Translations under genes and position numbers: made by a program
Shown here: one piece after another, positions 9,231-20,998 of the stretch
Layout of the letters: each line of letters begins with the position of its first letter
How positions within the stretch are numbered: the first letter of the stretch is position 1
Origin: Carposina sasakii
Taxonomy: Eukaryota > Arthropoda > Insecta > Lepidoptera > Carposinidae
Assembly: GCA_014607495.2 (NCBI GenBank)
Contig: CP053169.1
Location: 5,828,001 to 5,892,000 of the forward strand
Direction: 5' to 3'
Length of the DNA stretch: 64,000 nt
Notes under the pieces: model-generated
The model's database searches: none
The model's input: only the letters and a program-made list of their open reading frames with translations
Told to the model about the DNA's origin: nothing

Positions 9231-10730
9231 AAAGAGCAGAAACAAGTTATTTGACTCTATAATTGATATCTCTTTTCAAATAATGGATTAGTTAAATTAA
9301 AATAAATATTATTATATCTAAACTATAATAAAATATAATATATAAACTATAAAGTAACTGAACCTACAGATAAATAAATATACCATTCAAATAAAATTTT
9401 GATAACCCCGATATAATTTGGAATCATTTCTATAAACTTTATAGATCTACTCTAGATAATTTTAGTCGCAAAATAAGCAATTAAATTTTGGTATGATATT
9501 ATACGAGAATTTCGAGTACAATACTAAGATAATACTTATGATTTAAACAGTAAAGCAAAATATAATTAAAATATAGTCAAATTTGCAGGTAGGCTATATT
9601 ATATAGCCGCCCAAGAATGTCACATGATTTACTCATAATGGCTATTTCAACATTTTTTATTTACCAATACAGCTTAATAATTCGCGTAAAATTTATTTGC
9701 ATCAAAGTTCGGCAGTTTGCGAAACACCGCAAATTCTCTGCAGGCCTATTTTTATTTTCAAATTTCATCACAGTCTACGTCAGCCGGGAGCCCTAACTTT
9801 GTTAATTTTGCTTCAAGTTCTACTCGAGGGGGTATTACGCGTGAAGCTAATATACGGGGGAGATGTCATAATCCATGTAGTCGTGTGACCGCTAGTGAAG
9901 TGTATAGGTACACAGCATACTATGTTAGTCATTGACTTGCATTTGCCGTCCATATATAAAAGGAGAAAACGCCTTTAATTATAAGTGTAGATCTGTAGGC
10001 TTACTCAGTGTAGTATGAGTCAATCACTGGCTAGCTCCTAAAATACGGACGCGGATAACGAAGAAATAAAACATTGATCCCAAATTATTCATCTCTGTCA
10101 TCTTTGTAGACAAAATTTCACCGTCTCTACCGCGGAAAGGTCACAAGCGTGACCGAAATAATGTCACTTATGTCATAATGGGAAATTTGGGTTTTTGCAC
10201 GAAATCCGTCGCAATCTATGGCCGTACATTATCTTAATCTTTTTCACTTATAGCCCTTCCTCCATCACCCTTGCAACTGCATCACTTTTCCTAGGGAAGT
10301 ATATGATTATTTATTCTATTTATTTATGTAAACAAACATTGTTAGGACACCTCCTTTTTATATTTAGCCCGTGTTATTACGTAGCGAGAGGGTATCGAAG
10401 GGGGTTATTCTTAACTTCGTTGTTGATTAATGTGTATCTATCCTCTTTCGTTTCATCGAGTATGTTGTTTATTAAACTCGCAAAGCGTGAACATAACGAT
10501 GCCAGAGAATTCATTGTTAGGTATATGCCATTAATTTAACGGGAACGATAGCTGTTGGTACGAGTAGACGACGACGGTTTAAAAATAAGAATTTAGGTTT
10601 TTTAAAGTTATTTGGACATTTCATTTCCATTACGCTATTATTTCAAGGTTAGGTTAGGTTTTAGATTTAATCATATATTCAAAGAAGTTATAAAAAAATT
10701 ATTAATATATGTATTAAATAATGAATATAG
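9231..10730. other. No gene recognised; slightly less AT-rich block
   Basis: 1.5 kb without a recognised repeat. Two patches (about 9700-9900 and 10190-10560) are less AT-rich, and the second keeps a 114-codon frame open. The predicted product is hydrophobic and of low information, with no known motif. No TATA, splice site and poly(A) set could be assembled, so no gene is called. Confidence 0.4.
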
Positions 10731-10858
10731 TAGTATAGAATAGAATAGAAAAGATTTTTATTTGAAAATTACACATACACGGACAGAAGTAACATAGAAA
10801 AAGACAATAGAAATAGGGTAGAAATACAGATCAAAAGAAGATCATGACATTGCACAGT
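10731..10858 (+). repeat. Repeat F (GAATAGAATAG block), copy 1
   Basis: AGAATAGAATAGAAAAGATT, TTATTTGAAAATTACACATA, CACGGACAGAAGTAACAT and AGATCAAAAGAAG recur in the same order at 48620-48760. Two copies in the window; class unknown. Confidence 0.6.
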
Positions 10859-11284
10859 TACTAAATAAACTAAAATTTTCTTTTATTTTCAGCAATTAAT
10901 AATATGTTATTCAACCCAATTTTCTTATATTAGGTATTACAATGATAACTACTAAATAAAGTATTTTAGTAACTGTAATAATATAACGCTATGTATACTT
11001 TGATTATATAATTAACAATTAAGATCACAGTAGATACCTACAAGGTAACAAGGAATTGCACTTTGGGGCTTGACGCAAAGTGACGTCACGACCTAGCTGA
11101 CACTTATAAGCTAATGAAGCAAAGGTGGTTATGGCTGGTTTGTGTCATGCGTCACTATTTTAAATTTCCAATTATTTGCAGTTTGTCGAATAATTATATA
11201 CATATAGATAAGTAGATGAAATTCTTTATTGTTCTTAAACTAATTAATAATTTTCTAATCAATTTTCTATACCTACTAAATTGG
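10859..11284. other. No gene recognised
   Basis: AT-rich; contains a lone GTGACGTCAC palindrome at about 11082-11091 whose context does not indicate a promoter. Confidence 0.35.
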
Positions 11285-11385
11285 TGAAAATTGGTCAGAA
11301 GTGGCACCATGTGGTCCTATCGGCCTTTGGTGCTCTGCCTACCCCGTAAGGGATAAAGGCGTGATTGTATGTATGTATGTAATTT
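11285..11385 (+). mobile_element. SINE-D 3' end, plus strand
   Basis: TGAAAATTGGTCAGAAGTGG, CACCATGTGGTCCTATCGG and CTCTGCCTACCCCGTAAGGG, then ATAAAGGCGTGATTGTATG with further TATG units. 5'-truncated copy of the family at 3489-3768. From 11386 to the gypsy LTR at 11973 no gene is seen, only AT-rich sequence. Confidence 0.75.
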
Positions 11386-11972
11386 TCTGTACTTACAAGG
11401 GTGAGCGTAAGACGACGAATTGGTAAAATTGTTTTTAATTATATCGATTTTTGTCAATTATTCTCCTTTTGGGGACTCGCTATTCTATGGTTCTACATCG
11501 TAAGTTCTACTTGGTTCTCAGAAGTGAGATTCCGAGCATAGCTCGCTTAGCTTTGTCATTTTAGGTCAAGTGAATTGGTTTTAAGCTACCTAATAATTAT
11601 AATTATGTATTTTGTACTGGTATTGTTGTTTTATAACGTCTTTATTAAAATACATAAATATTACAACACACATTTTGTAGGAGCACTCACATTACAAAAT
11701 AAATCAAAATAGTAAAGTGCTTTTACAGGCTAAAAAAAAAAAGGCGCCTTTATAAGTCTTTACACAGGTATATACATAATCTATATGTACATTGCCCTAT
11801 TCGGCACTGATTAAGACATACTATTACAATAAAGTGGGAATACTTAGTACTAGACAAATAAATACATGACCCAATTAGTGATTGCTAGTCATTTCAAGCA
11901 TGATACAAATAAATATTAAGTGACAATAAGGTTGACAATAAATTAATAAATAAAATATAACAATAGTACATA

Positions 11973-12373
11973 TGTGGGGTTACCTACCAGGAGTTTTAAA
12001 GAATAAGTCCAAACTCGATTCACAGGTAGGTTTATTGTCCACATACACACACACACAGAGTACAGTTCACAGAAGTCACAGAATTTAACACTAGCAAGCG
12101 ATAAGCGAGATTGAAGAAGAAAACAGGAAGAAAGATAGAAAGTAAAATAGGTAGCTATTATAATATTACGACTAGCGGAATGCGCAAGCTCGCGGCAAAG
12201 AGATGCGTGGAAACGTCGTGCGTAGCGGGTCTCGACTGGCGGCCGCCGCGCCGGCGCCTGCGCCGCGCTACGAGTGCACTGGTAGGGATCGTTGCGTCAC
12301 TCGTAGTACGTGTTTGCGTCTGTATCGTCCAGGGCCGTAATTAGTACCTCTGATTATTGTGGTATGTCCCACA
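11973..12373 (-). repeat. Gypsy 3' LTR
   Basis: 401 bp, TGTGGGGTTACC to GGTATGTCCCACA on the plus strand. Identical to the other LTR except that its AC microsatellite (near 12040-12060) is two units longer. Contains a GC-rich core (GGCCGCCGCGCCGGCG) unlike the surrounding DNA. Confidence 0.95.
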
Positions 12374-12387
12374 GTATTCCCCCACCG
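12374..12387 (-). promoter_or_regulatory. Polypurine tract
   Basis: On the minus strand GGTGGGGGAATAC abuts the 3' LTR and follows the pol stop codon by about 10 bases. Position and purine content fit a plus-strand primer. Confidence 0.7.
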
Positions 12388-12396
12388 AGACCGTTA

Positions 12397-15300
12397 CTAC
12401 GGGCGATAGTTGTTTTGAAATTTCACCCGGCGTCCTGATCTAGTTATAAAAATCGGATCGCGGCTGCATGCTGGTGAGTCATCTGTTAGCAGGTACGCGG
12501 GTTTCAAGCGGTCTATGGAGACTGTCACAGTCTTATCTTTAACCATAATTTTATAAGTCTTTGGGGATCTTTGGAGAACTTTGTATGGGCCCATGTATAC
12601 TGGTTGCAGCGGCTTGCGAATGGTGTCATCTCGCAAGAAAACATGATCGCTGGTGGCTAAATCCTTAAAAATGAAAATGGATTTCTCTGTATGACGTGAA
12701 GTTGGCGAAGGTTTCAGTTTTTGTACCCTTGATCGTAGTCGTGTCATATAATCCGACATGTCATTAATTGGAAATGATGCTGGGTTGAAAAATTCGTTTG
12801 GTAAGCGAAGTGACTCACCATACAGTAGCTCGGCCGACGATGTTTGGAGGTCTTGCTTCCATGCGCTGCGTATGCCAAGGAGCACGAGTGGAAGAGATTC
12901 TGTCCAGTTTTGATCAGCGTGGCATGTTATTGCTGATTTGAGTTGACGATGAAATCTCTCTATGATGCCATTGCATGCCGGGTGATAAGCCGTCGTCTTT
13001 TTATGCCGTGAGCCGGTGAGTTTTGCCAGTGATTCGAATAATTTAGCTTCGAACTGTTTGCCTCTGTCGGTGGTTATGCTCTCTGGACATCCATAGCGTG
13101 AGATCCAGCCTGCTACGAATGCTTTAGCGGTTGATTCGGCGGTGATGTCAGTAAGCGGTATGACCTCAGGCCAACGCGTAAATCTATCGATGGCGGTGAG
13201 GGCGTAACGAAAACCGTTAGAAATTGGCAACGGTCCTATCAGGTCTATATGGACCTGGAGGAATCTTGCTGCAGGCAGTGCGAAGGTACCAAGAGGTGAG
13301 GAGACGTGCCGGCTTATTTTTGAGCGTTGGCACGGTATGCATGTTTTACTCCAGGAGCGACAGTCTTTTCTCATATTTGGCCAGACAAATCTCTCAGCGA
13401 TGAGTTTTAGAGTGGCGTTGGCGCCAGGATGGCTGAGGGAGTGCATCGCGTCGAATACCTTCTGTCTCATAGATTTTACCACAAACGGCCTAGGTGGAGA
13501 AGTACTTATGTCACAATATAAATCTAAACCTGTGACTGGTAAGTTAACTTTTTGCAGGTTGAGTGAAGATTCGCCTTGTAGAAGATGAAGTAGCTCAGGG
13601 TCCTGTGATTGAGCTTTCGCTAAAGCTTCGTAATCTATAGCCGTCACGGTTTCAATTCTTGATAGGGTGTCGGCGACCACGTTGTCCCTTCCTGAAATAT
13701 GTCGAACGTCGGTACAGAATTGAGAGATATAGTCCAGGTATCTAAATTGACGTGGCGAGCAGCTGTCTCTTCGTGTTTGGAAAGCTTGAGTAAGAGGCTT
13801 ATGGTCGGTGTATACTGTAAATACTCTTGCTTCCAACATATGCCTAAAATACTGTATTGACTTATATATAGCCAGAAGTTCCCGGTCGTATGGACTATAT
13901 TTAATCTGAGCAGGAGTCAGCTTCCTGGAGAAGAACGACAGTGGCTGCCAAGCACCATTTTTCAGCTGCTGCAATACTCCTCCTATTGCCACGTCAGAGG
14001 CGTCGGTAACGACAGAGAGTTTAGCGTCGCTGTCTGGATGTGCAAGCATGGCGGCTGCACAAAGACCATTTTTGCAGTCTTCAAACGCGCGTCGTACATC
14101 ATCCGAGAAGTGAATTGGCTGAGAATTCTTCACAGTTCCTTTTAGGAGTTCATTTAACGGAGCTTGAAGCTGAGCAGAATGTGGTATGAATCTATGATAA
14201 AAGTTGATCATACCGAGAAATCTCCTTAGTTCTTTGACTGTCTTGGGTTCGGGAAATTTTTTTATAGCATCCACTTTTTCTGCTAAAGGTTTAATTCCCT
14301 TTATTGAAACGTTATAGCCCAGGAAGGTGACTTCCGATGCTCCTAGTATACATTTGGATGGATTAAGGAGTATTCCATATTGATCCAGTCGTGTGAATAT
14401 TTGCTGAAGATGCTGCTGGTGTTCATCTGGGCTGCGTGAATAAACCAGGATATCATCAAGGTACCCATAGCAAAAGTTAAGGCCTCTTGTGACCTCATCT
14501 ATGAAGCGCTGGAAGGTTTGACCTGCGTTACGCAGGCCAAATGTCATCATAGGAAATTCGTATAGCCCAAACGGTGTGGCTATGGCCGTTTTTGGGATGT
14601 CCGCTTTGTAAACAGGGATCTGGTTGTAAGCTTTTACCAAGTCCAATTTTGAAAACACAGTTGATCCTACCAAATTAGAATTAAAATCATGGATGTGTTT
14701 GATGGGATATTTATCCGGTATAGTTCTCGCATTTAGAGTGCGATAATCCCCACACGGTCTCCAGCCGTTGTCCTTTTTAGCGGCTAGGTGTAGCGGTGAT
14801 GACCACGGCTGTCCGAAGGCCGTGCGGTGCCGTTCTTCAACATCTCTTCGAACTCGCGCTTCGCGATTTCGAGTTTGTCGGGTGGCAGTCGTCGAGGTCG
14901 GCAGGATACCGGTGGTCCCGGCGTCGTTTTAATATAGTGCATAGTGTAATGCTGGATATTCTTTGGCAGTCCTGAAGGTCTCGTTATATTCGGGTACTTA
15001 TTCAGGATTGCGTAAAATGGATCATTGTTGCCATAATTGCGGATTTTGATGGATGAGATGATCTCTGTAGACCCTACCGGGGAGGCCAAGGTGACGAGGG
15101 AAGTTACTCCGTCGACGAGTCGCTGCTGACGACAGTCTACCAATAAGTTGTAATGGCAGAGAAAGTCGATACCTATTATTGGTTTTGTTACTGCAGCTAC
15201 TACGAATCTCCAGGAGAAGGCGCGGCGCAACCCTAGGTTTAAGGAAAGGTGGGCGAAGCCGTAAGTCGGGATGATTGTTCCATTGGCCGCATAGAGATTG

Positions 15301-15497
15301 TATCCTGTTGGGGTGCGTTGGTGTTTCGCCATGCTCTTTGGTACAACGCAAAGGTCGGATCCAGTATCTACTAAAAATTGAATTTTGGTGTTGCGATCTG
15401 TCACGAATATGCGGCCGGTGGAGCTGGGGCAGTCGCTGGCCGCTATTGTCGGCTGCCCTGGGTGTTTCCCGCGTTGAAATTGCAGGGCAAGGTGCAT
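12397..15497 (-). pseudogene. pol: pol of the gypsy element, one frameshift
   Basis: Polyprotein of protease, reverse transcriptase, RNase H and integrase. The frame overlaps the end of gag in the -1 register. Protease active site VDTGSDLC lies about 45 residues in. A one-base loss near 14806-14811 shifts frame early in the reverse transcriptase. The downstream frame, open for nearly 800 codons, shows [14 protein letters not shown] (about residue 71 after LVGSTV), RNase H VVTDAS and YTDHKPL, integrase His-His/Cys-Cys (HSLSH...CIPC), D-D-E positions ([24 protein letters not shown]) and a C-terminal GPYKVL (GPY/F) module. It ends with TAG at 12397-12399. Apart from the single shift all catalytic residues look intact. 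Confidence 0.92.
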
Positions 15498-16290
15498 TTA
15501 TCAGCTTTGTTGCCAAATTTACGATGGTACCAGCATCGGTCTTGTTTGTACGGCGACTTTTTCCGTGATGAGCTGCGACTACGATTGCGATGATTAGAGT
15601 GTGATCGCCGCCGGTCGTTTGGCCGTCCTCGGGTTGACAGCTGGGCGACACATTTAGTAAGTTCCGCTATCTGTTTGTGATTTCTAGCATGTACGGTGGC
15701 ATGCCACTAGTGCTGGCGGCTGCTACCTGAGCTGAAGATGGAGCTAGGTCGTAAATTTTGTCAGCTAGGTCGGCAGTTTTTATCCAAGGAAGTGTCTGTC
15801 TGCGTTGCGACTATAGTTTGTATGTTATGAGGTAATCTACTCGACCATATTGTGCGTAGAAAATCCTCTGGTACCGACGGTCCAGCTAAGCTTTTCAGGT
15901 GGCGCAGAAATTGGGAAGGTTTGCGATCGCCAAGTTCTTCATGGACGAGGAGTTGCTTAACCTTCTTCTCTTGAGAGGCTGACAGACGCTTGATTAGCTC
16001 TGCTTTCAATGTGCCGTAATGTTTACTGCTGGCGGTGCCGAGATGACGTCCAAAACTTCAGCAGTATGTTGGTTACCAAGATGAGATATTACGTGGTAGA
16101 ATTTAGTTGAATCTTCAGTAATTTTCGCTAAAGCAAATTGCGCTTCCAATTGTGCAAACCATACGTCGGGTCTGTCAGCCCAAAACTCTGGTACTTTTAC
16201 GGACACTCGGTATAATTCTCCGCCTGAGTACGGCCCTGGCTGCGAGCCGTTGGGTGGCGTTATGTAACCGTCTTGTTCACTTTGGGCCAT
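15443..16290 (-). pseudogene. gag: gag of the gypsy element, frame-disrupted
   Basis: Encodes the capsid and nucleocapsid precursor. The best start is the ATG at 16290 (MAQSEQDG); the stop is TAG at 15445-15443. The N-terminal part has the PEFWADRPDVWFAQLEAQF block typical of CsRn1-type Gag. The C-terminal part has an arginine/serine-rich basic stretch, then a zinc finger with Cys-X2-His-X9-Cys-X3-Cys spacing (CWYHRKFG...CTLPC, about 15465-15520). This is the C-H-C-C type, not the usual CCHC. Reading changes frame near 16020 (one base short), near 15775 (one extra A in an A-run) and near 15700, so no single open frame spans Gag. The pol frame begins in overlap, one base back. Confidence 0.85.
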
Positions 16291-16330
16291 ATTTGTAGGT
16301 AGCACTTTAACTTGCAAATATTATGTCCTT

Positions 16331-16343
16331 GTCGGGGTCACCA
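16331..16343 (-). promoter_or_regulatory. Primer-binding site, tRNA-Trp type
   Basis: On the minus strand, three bases after the 5' LTR, TGGTGACCCCGAC is complementary to a tRNA ending GTCGGGGTCA plus CCA. Insect tRNA-Trp ends this way, and tRNA-Trp priming is established for CsRn1-type elements. The match covers 13 bases, then stops. Confidence 0.8.
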
Positions 16344-16346
16344 CTA

Positions 16347-16743
16347 TGTGGGGTTACCTACCAGGAGTTTTAAAGAATAAGTCCAAACTCGATTCACAGG
16401 TAGGTTTATTGTCCACATACACACACAGAGTACAGTTCACAGAAGTCACAGAATTTAACACTAGCAAGCGATAAGCGAGATTGAAGAAGAAAACAGGAAG
16501 AAAGATAGAAAGTAAAATAGGTAGCTATTATAATATTACGACTAGCGGAATGCGCAAGCTCGCGGCAAAGAGATGCGTGGAAACGTCGTGCGTAGCGGGT
16601 CTCGACTGGCGGCCGCCGCGCCGGCGCCTGCGCCGCGCTACGAGTGCACTGGTAGGGATCGTTGCGTCACTCGTAGTACGTGTTTGCGTCTGTATCGTCC
16701 AGGGCCGTAATTAGTACCTCTGATTATTGTGGTATGTCCCACA
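16347..16743 (-). repeat. Gypsy 5' LTR
   Basis: 397 bp. On the minus strand it starts TGTGGGACATACC and ends GGTAACCCCACA, immediately before the primer site. It should hold the promoter; an AT-rich TAATATTATAATAG block on the sense strand is a possible TATA region but was not verified. Confidence 0.95.
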
Positions 16744-16805
16744 CATACAACACAGACCGTGCGGGACGGCTTTGCTGTTTATTTCAATATACGAAGGTAG
16801 TTCGA

Positions 16806-18920
16806 TTTTTTTTTTTGTGCTTATTACAAGTGCTTACCTGCGTCATGTGACATCGATGGAGTCATTGAACTCATTAAGCACGTAGTGATGGGGTAAACGA
16901 TATCTGCAGTATCTGTTCATATACGGCAAATCATGTGTACGGGTGATTCCTATTGTGGAAATCAGGCTGTTTTTATGTTTTACATTTTTAATGTAGAATT
17001 TACTTACGTGTTAGTTTTAAAATGATTTTTTTAATTAAAGGTAATTGAATATCATGATGTAGTTTTTTAAGATTTGTATAGAATGGTGTGTTATATGCAA
17101 TTTTCAGGGCTTTATTTTGAATAATTTGGAGGAGATTATAGTTGGTATCACACGTACTACTCCAGACTGGAGCTGCGTACGTTAAGCAAGGGCGAATGAG
17201 CGTTGTATAAATCCTCATTTTTGTACGAGAACTTAGCTTACTATTACGGTTAAATATGGGGTTAAGGGCATTGGTTGAAGCTATACCTTATTTCGGGTGA
17301 ATTGACATGTTCCGACCAGCCACGTTCAATTTGTCGTCTAGTATTACACCAAGATAGCGCACATGTTTACTCCAATTTACTGAGTGCCCGGCAATTTTAA
17401 GTTTTCTAGAAGGTGCTGTACGACATCTAGAAAACATGATGGCTTCCGTTTTTGACTCGTTTAGCTTAAGCTTCCAACAGGTGAAGTAATAACTGAGACG
17501 ATCTAATGCCAGTTGCAGGCGACTAATAATTAAATCCTCATCCCGCGAGGAGGTAAGTGAAGCGGTATCGTCAGCAAAACATGCAAGTTTAGTATGTACT
17601 TGTACAGGAATATCGTGAATATACAGCAGGAACAAGTACGGTCCGAGTACTGAGCCCTGCGGCACTCCTGCAGGCATATGTCTCGGGGAAGACTTGATAT
17701 CACCTACGAAAACTGCAAACTCTCTGTTTAACAAGTATGACTGAATCAGCTTAATCAGACGCATAGGGATAGTGCCAAGTGCAAGAAGCTTGTGAAGGAG
17801 CCCATTATGCCAAACTGAGTCAAAAGCCTTTTCGACATCTAGCAGGACCATGCACGTAGATTGCCTGAGATTTAAGTTATGCGCAATATGTTCAGCCACC
17901 CTTGCCAATTGCTGCGTAGTTGAATGAGAGGAACTAGCTTGCTAGGAGCTGCTGAAATATGAAGGCCTCGTATAGTTTACCCAGGCATGGCAGCAGGCTT
18001 ATCGGACGATAGTTGCTTGGTACCGTCGGGTCCTTACCATGTTTTTTGAGTGGAATTACTTTGGCTTTTTTCCAGATATTGGGAAAGTAGCCTAATCTGA
18101 AGCATCCATTCAAGATTTTAGTCAGCAACACAATAGCTTTCTGTGGAAGGTTTTTGATTAAGCGGTTGTGGATTTCATCCGAACCGGGTGCTTTGCGTGT
18201 TTTAAGCTTTACCAGTAGCTTGGCTATGTAGTGTGGACGAATTAGAGTTTGTGGTTCTGATATGAGGTTATGGTTTTCTACAGTAGCTAGTGACTGGAGA
18301 ACATCGCGCTCAGTTTCAGAGTGGCACCAGTCACCAGTGAGGTTCATATTATTTAAAAAAGCATCTGCTAACGCCTCCGACTGCTCATTGATGTTCGATG
18401 TGGCCGAGTCTAGAGTTTTGAGCGGTGGTAAGATTTGAGCCTCGTCTTTAAGCGATCTTGCAAGACGCCATATATCAGAACTTGGATTATCCACTTTCTC
18501 TAATTTTTTATCCCAAACGTTGTCCTTAAATGCTTTTATTTCATTTCCAATTTTTGCAGTGAGTTTGTATACTGTAGCACGTATATTACGACAAGGTCCT
18601 GCGTAATTTGCAGAGTACAGACGTCTCAACCTATTTTTATATCGGATAAGATGTTTTATATGTCTCGGCAATTTATTATTAACCTTACCAGCACAACTAA
18701 TTGGAACATATGTATTACGAGCGTTCAATATACTATGTTGAAAATCTAGTATAGTTTTGTCGATATCATCACAGCTATCAAATGTCGTTGAATTAAGTAC
18801 TATGTTATTATTTAAGTAAGATCGGTAACCTATCCAATCAGCCTTATCTGTACTGGTATTATTTACCGCGCAAATTGAGATCATATAGGATAATCAGAAA
18901 TCAACTACGGCGAAGATTTT
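16806..18920 (-). mobile_element. Jockey/CR1-type LINE, 5'-truncated
   Basis: Minus-strand non-LTR retrotransposon. On the plus strand an 11-T run (16806-16816) is the poly(A) end; the 3' UTR runs to about 17000, then the reverse transcriptase reads rightwards to 18884. Slightly upstream, SDYPI-like codons in another frame (about 18890-18900) suggest the tail of the endonuclease domain, so truncation is near 18.9 kb. A clear target duplication was not found. The gypsy element lies 62 bp beyond the poly(A) end. 16744-16805 is unassigned. Confidence 0.85.
17000..18884 (-). pseudogene. LINE reverse transcriptase, broken ORF
   Basis: Three open pieces. 18884-17934: linker and RT motifs 1-2 (KARKAPGSDEIHNRLIK-like KTRKAPGSDE, SNYRPISLLPCLGKLYE). 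17908-17288, in another frame: VLLDVEKAFDSVWH, PAGVPQGSVLGP and the active site CFADDTASL. 17218-17000, same frame as the second piece: MRIYTTLIRPCLTYAAPVW, the usual region after RT. Between pieces one and two a short deletion removes the expected QFGFR block and shifts frame. Between two and three there is an in-frame TAA (17290-17288). So the gene is dead. Motif wording fits jockey or a near relative. Confidence 0.88.
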
Positions 18921-20998
18921 AATAGGATTTAGTTTAGAAGATAAGAGCATAAGTGTTATTATATTTAGACATTGTTTAGAAATGATATTTAACAGTAAAA
19001 TGTATAAGACATAACACAATCTATCTTAGCCAACGTTAAGCTTAAACGATGTTTAAATTCTTTAGTAATAACACGGAAAAAATTTAGAAATAGGTTCAAA
19101 AGTCCACCTATGTATATTTCTATCTCTGATTTATCTGTATTATCTGAATCTAACTAAAGACTCTCTTTATTATTTTATCTCGGCTTTATTTCTTCTGCGC
19201 AAATAGGTAAATATAAGGTGGAATTATTTAATCAAAAATCGCTGTTCGTATAATGTAGCTGTACGTATACCAAACTCATTTCAAGTTGTCTGAGCCTTAG
19301 GCGCTAGTTTCTTCGTATTAACAATACTCGTATTATTCAACACTGTTTTACGTGTCTTATTTAGTTCACCGAAAATCCGCGGGCCTTTATCGAGCAGACT
19401 AACCATCACGCTTGGATGGTACACATATATCAACATTACTAATTACTCAACGTTGTTAGTAATTAGTCGAGACAGATCGTGTAACTGTCTTTTTTGGCAC
19501 ATCTAATTATACACTAATGTGCCATTTGATACTAATTTAGAGCTCAAATTATGGCGTAAATTAATTCTAGACTAAAATTTTGCTCGGCTCTAGTAAAATG
19601 TGTTTGGTTTTAATATTAATTTGATAGATAGATTGCTAATAGCATCCATTATGCTCCCGAGTTATCGCCAGTTCCGTTAATGTGTCGCAGAAAGGATTTT
19701 GTGAAAATTTACATATAATTAACCAAATAATTAAAATGTAAACTTTCGCAAGTTACCAAATATAACGTTTAGTTTTAGTAGAAATTACACATGAAACTTT
19801 ATGTATAAGATAAATAACCATAGCCATAAGTACATAAGAATTATTACCCATGCAGTTTAATATTTGCCTAGCTCATTGTAAAAAAAAAGCCCAGTAAATA
19901 TTATCAGCATCGGTAAAAAAAGTTGCAAATAAAAATATACATGACCGATTACCTATGTGCCTTAGTATTAGTATTATCTTAGTCCTTTTCACGTAAGAAG
20001 GTACCTGATATAGGCGCCAGTATCTATGCCATTTATACACCGTTGTATATACATTTTCATTAAGTTACAGAAAAATCCATAACTTTTCCACCTATATTAA
20101 AATTTAGATAGGTCCCTTATAGGAATATGTTCTCCAAGCCACAAGTTCTTAAGGAAATCTTCCGGTACTAACAGACTTTCTTAGATCAACGGTTCAAGTC
20201 CATGAAGTAAAAATAAAGAAGAGGTGGGATAACAACGCTGTGTTAGAATTGGGAATATGCATCATGACACGAAAAGATTTTATATCGAATATTATATTAC
20301 AATATATTACAAATACAAACCGAATAGAGCAAACATAACATCAATCGGTTAGTACGAGTAAATATCAAATTTAAAGTGTTTGAAAAATTTAACGAAAAAA
20401 TTTACAACATAAAAGGAGTCCAAACATACAATTTTACCCATATTTTGAACTATCTCATTGATTTAATAAATACTTTATTAATATCGACACCTATTAATAA
20501 ACTTTCTTAAAATTTTTATTAACAACAATACACAAAATATAAAATATTACGTTTATAAAATAAGATTGCATTTTTCCCCATACTAATTTGAGACGGTTGT
20601 CTACTATGACGTCAAAGTCTTTGCCATTTTAGTATGGAGCAAACGGAGCGTTTCAAAAACATTTTGCCGGCTCGTATTTTTGAATTACTGTAAATCCAAA
20701 ACGGTTAAAGTTAGATAATATATCCCATTCCGAGGGCAAACTTTATTTATTTTTGATGTAGAATATAAAAATGAAATAAAAAAATCATGCATATACCCTA
20801 TTGGGGCCAGAACTACAGGGCCAAGAAGAATAGCAATATTGGGGACAGATGTATTTTTTTTATTAATTTGATTTGATTTTTAATATTTAACTTCAGTTCA
20901 GTATCTATTCAGTTTTATTATAAACTGCCAGTCAATGGTAAAGTCTCATCAAACAGCCTTTAATGAACTTTATCCGAACTACCTATACAAGTAGTATA
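18921..20998. other. No gene recognised
   Basis: 2 kb of AT-rich DNA. 20560-20830 has CATACTAATTTGAGACGG and later TTTTAGTATGG that could pair as short inverted ends, but no second copy exists here. No coding signal. Confidence 0.4.

Larger units (their letters stand above)
11973..16743 (-). mobile_element. Ty3/gypsy LTR retrotransposon, CsRn1/Kamikaze-like
   Basis: A 4.77-kb element on the minus strand, bounded by nearly identical LTRs (401 and 397 bp) that begin and end TGTGGG...CCCACA or the reverse, and by a 4-bp CATA duplication (11969-11972, 16744-16747). Order on its sense strand: LTR, tRNA-Trp-type primer site, Gag with a C-H-C-C zinc finger, Pol (protease, reverse transcriptase, RNase H, integrase), polypurine tract, LTR. 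No envelope frame. Primer site and zinc finger together are marks of the CsRn1 clade, which includes Kamikaze of Bombyx. Near-identical LTRs mean recent insertion, yet the frames carry about four indels, so this copy looks non-coding as read. Confidence 0.95.

Noticed and set aside
10195..10539. 114-codon open frame.
   Set aside because: Hydrophobic, low-information product with no motif, no ATG context or splice signals, and no repeat support; treated as chance.
12111..12344. Open frame of 77 codons, present twice (also 16481-16714).
   Set aside because: It lies within the LTRs on the strand opposite to the element and repeats only because the LTRs are identical.
16744..16816. Target duplication for the jockey-type LINE next to its poly(A) end.
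   Set aside because: No matching sequence was found at the 5' side near 18.9 kb; the true 5' boundary is uncertain.
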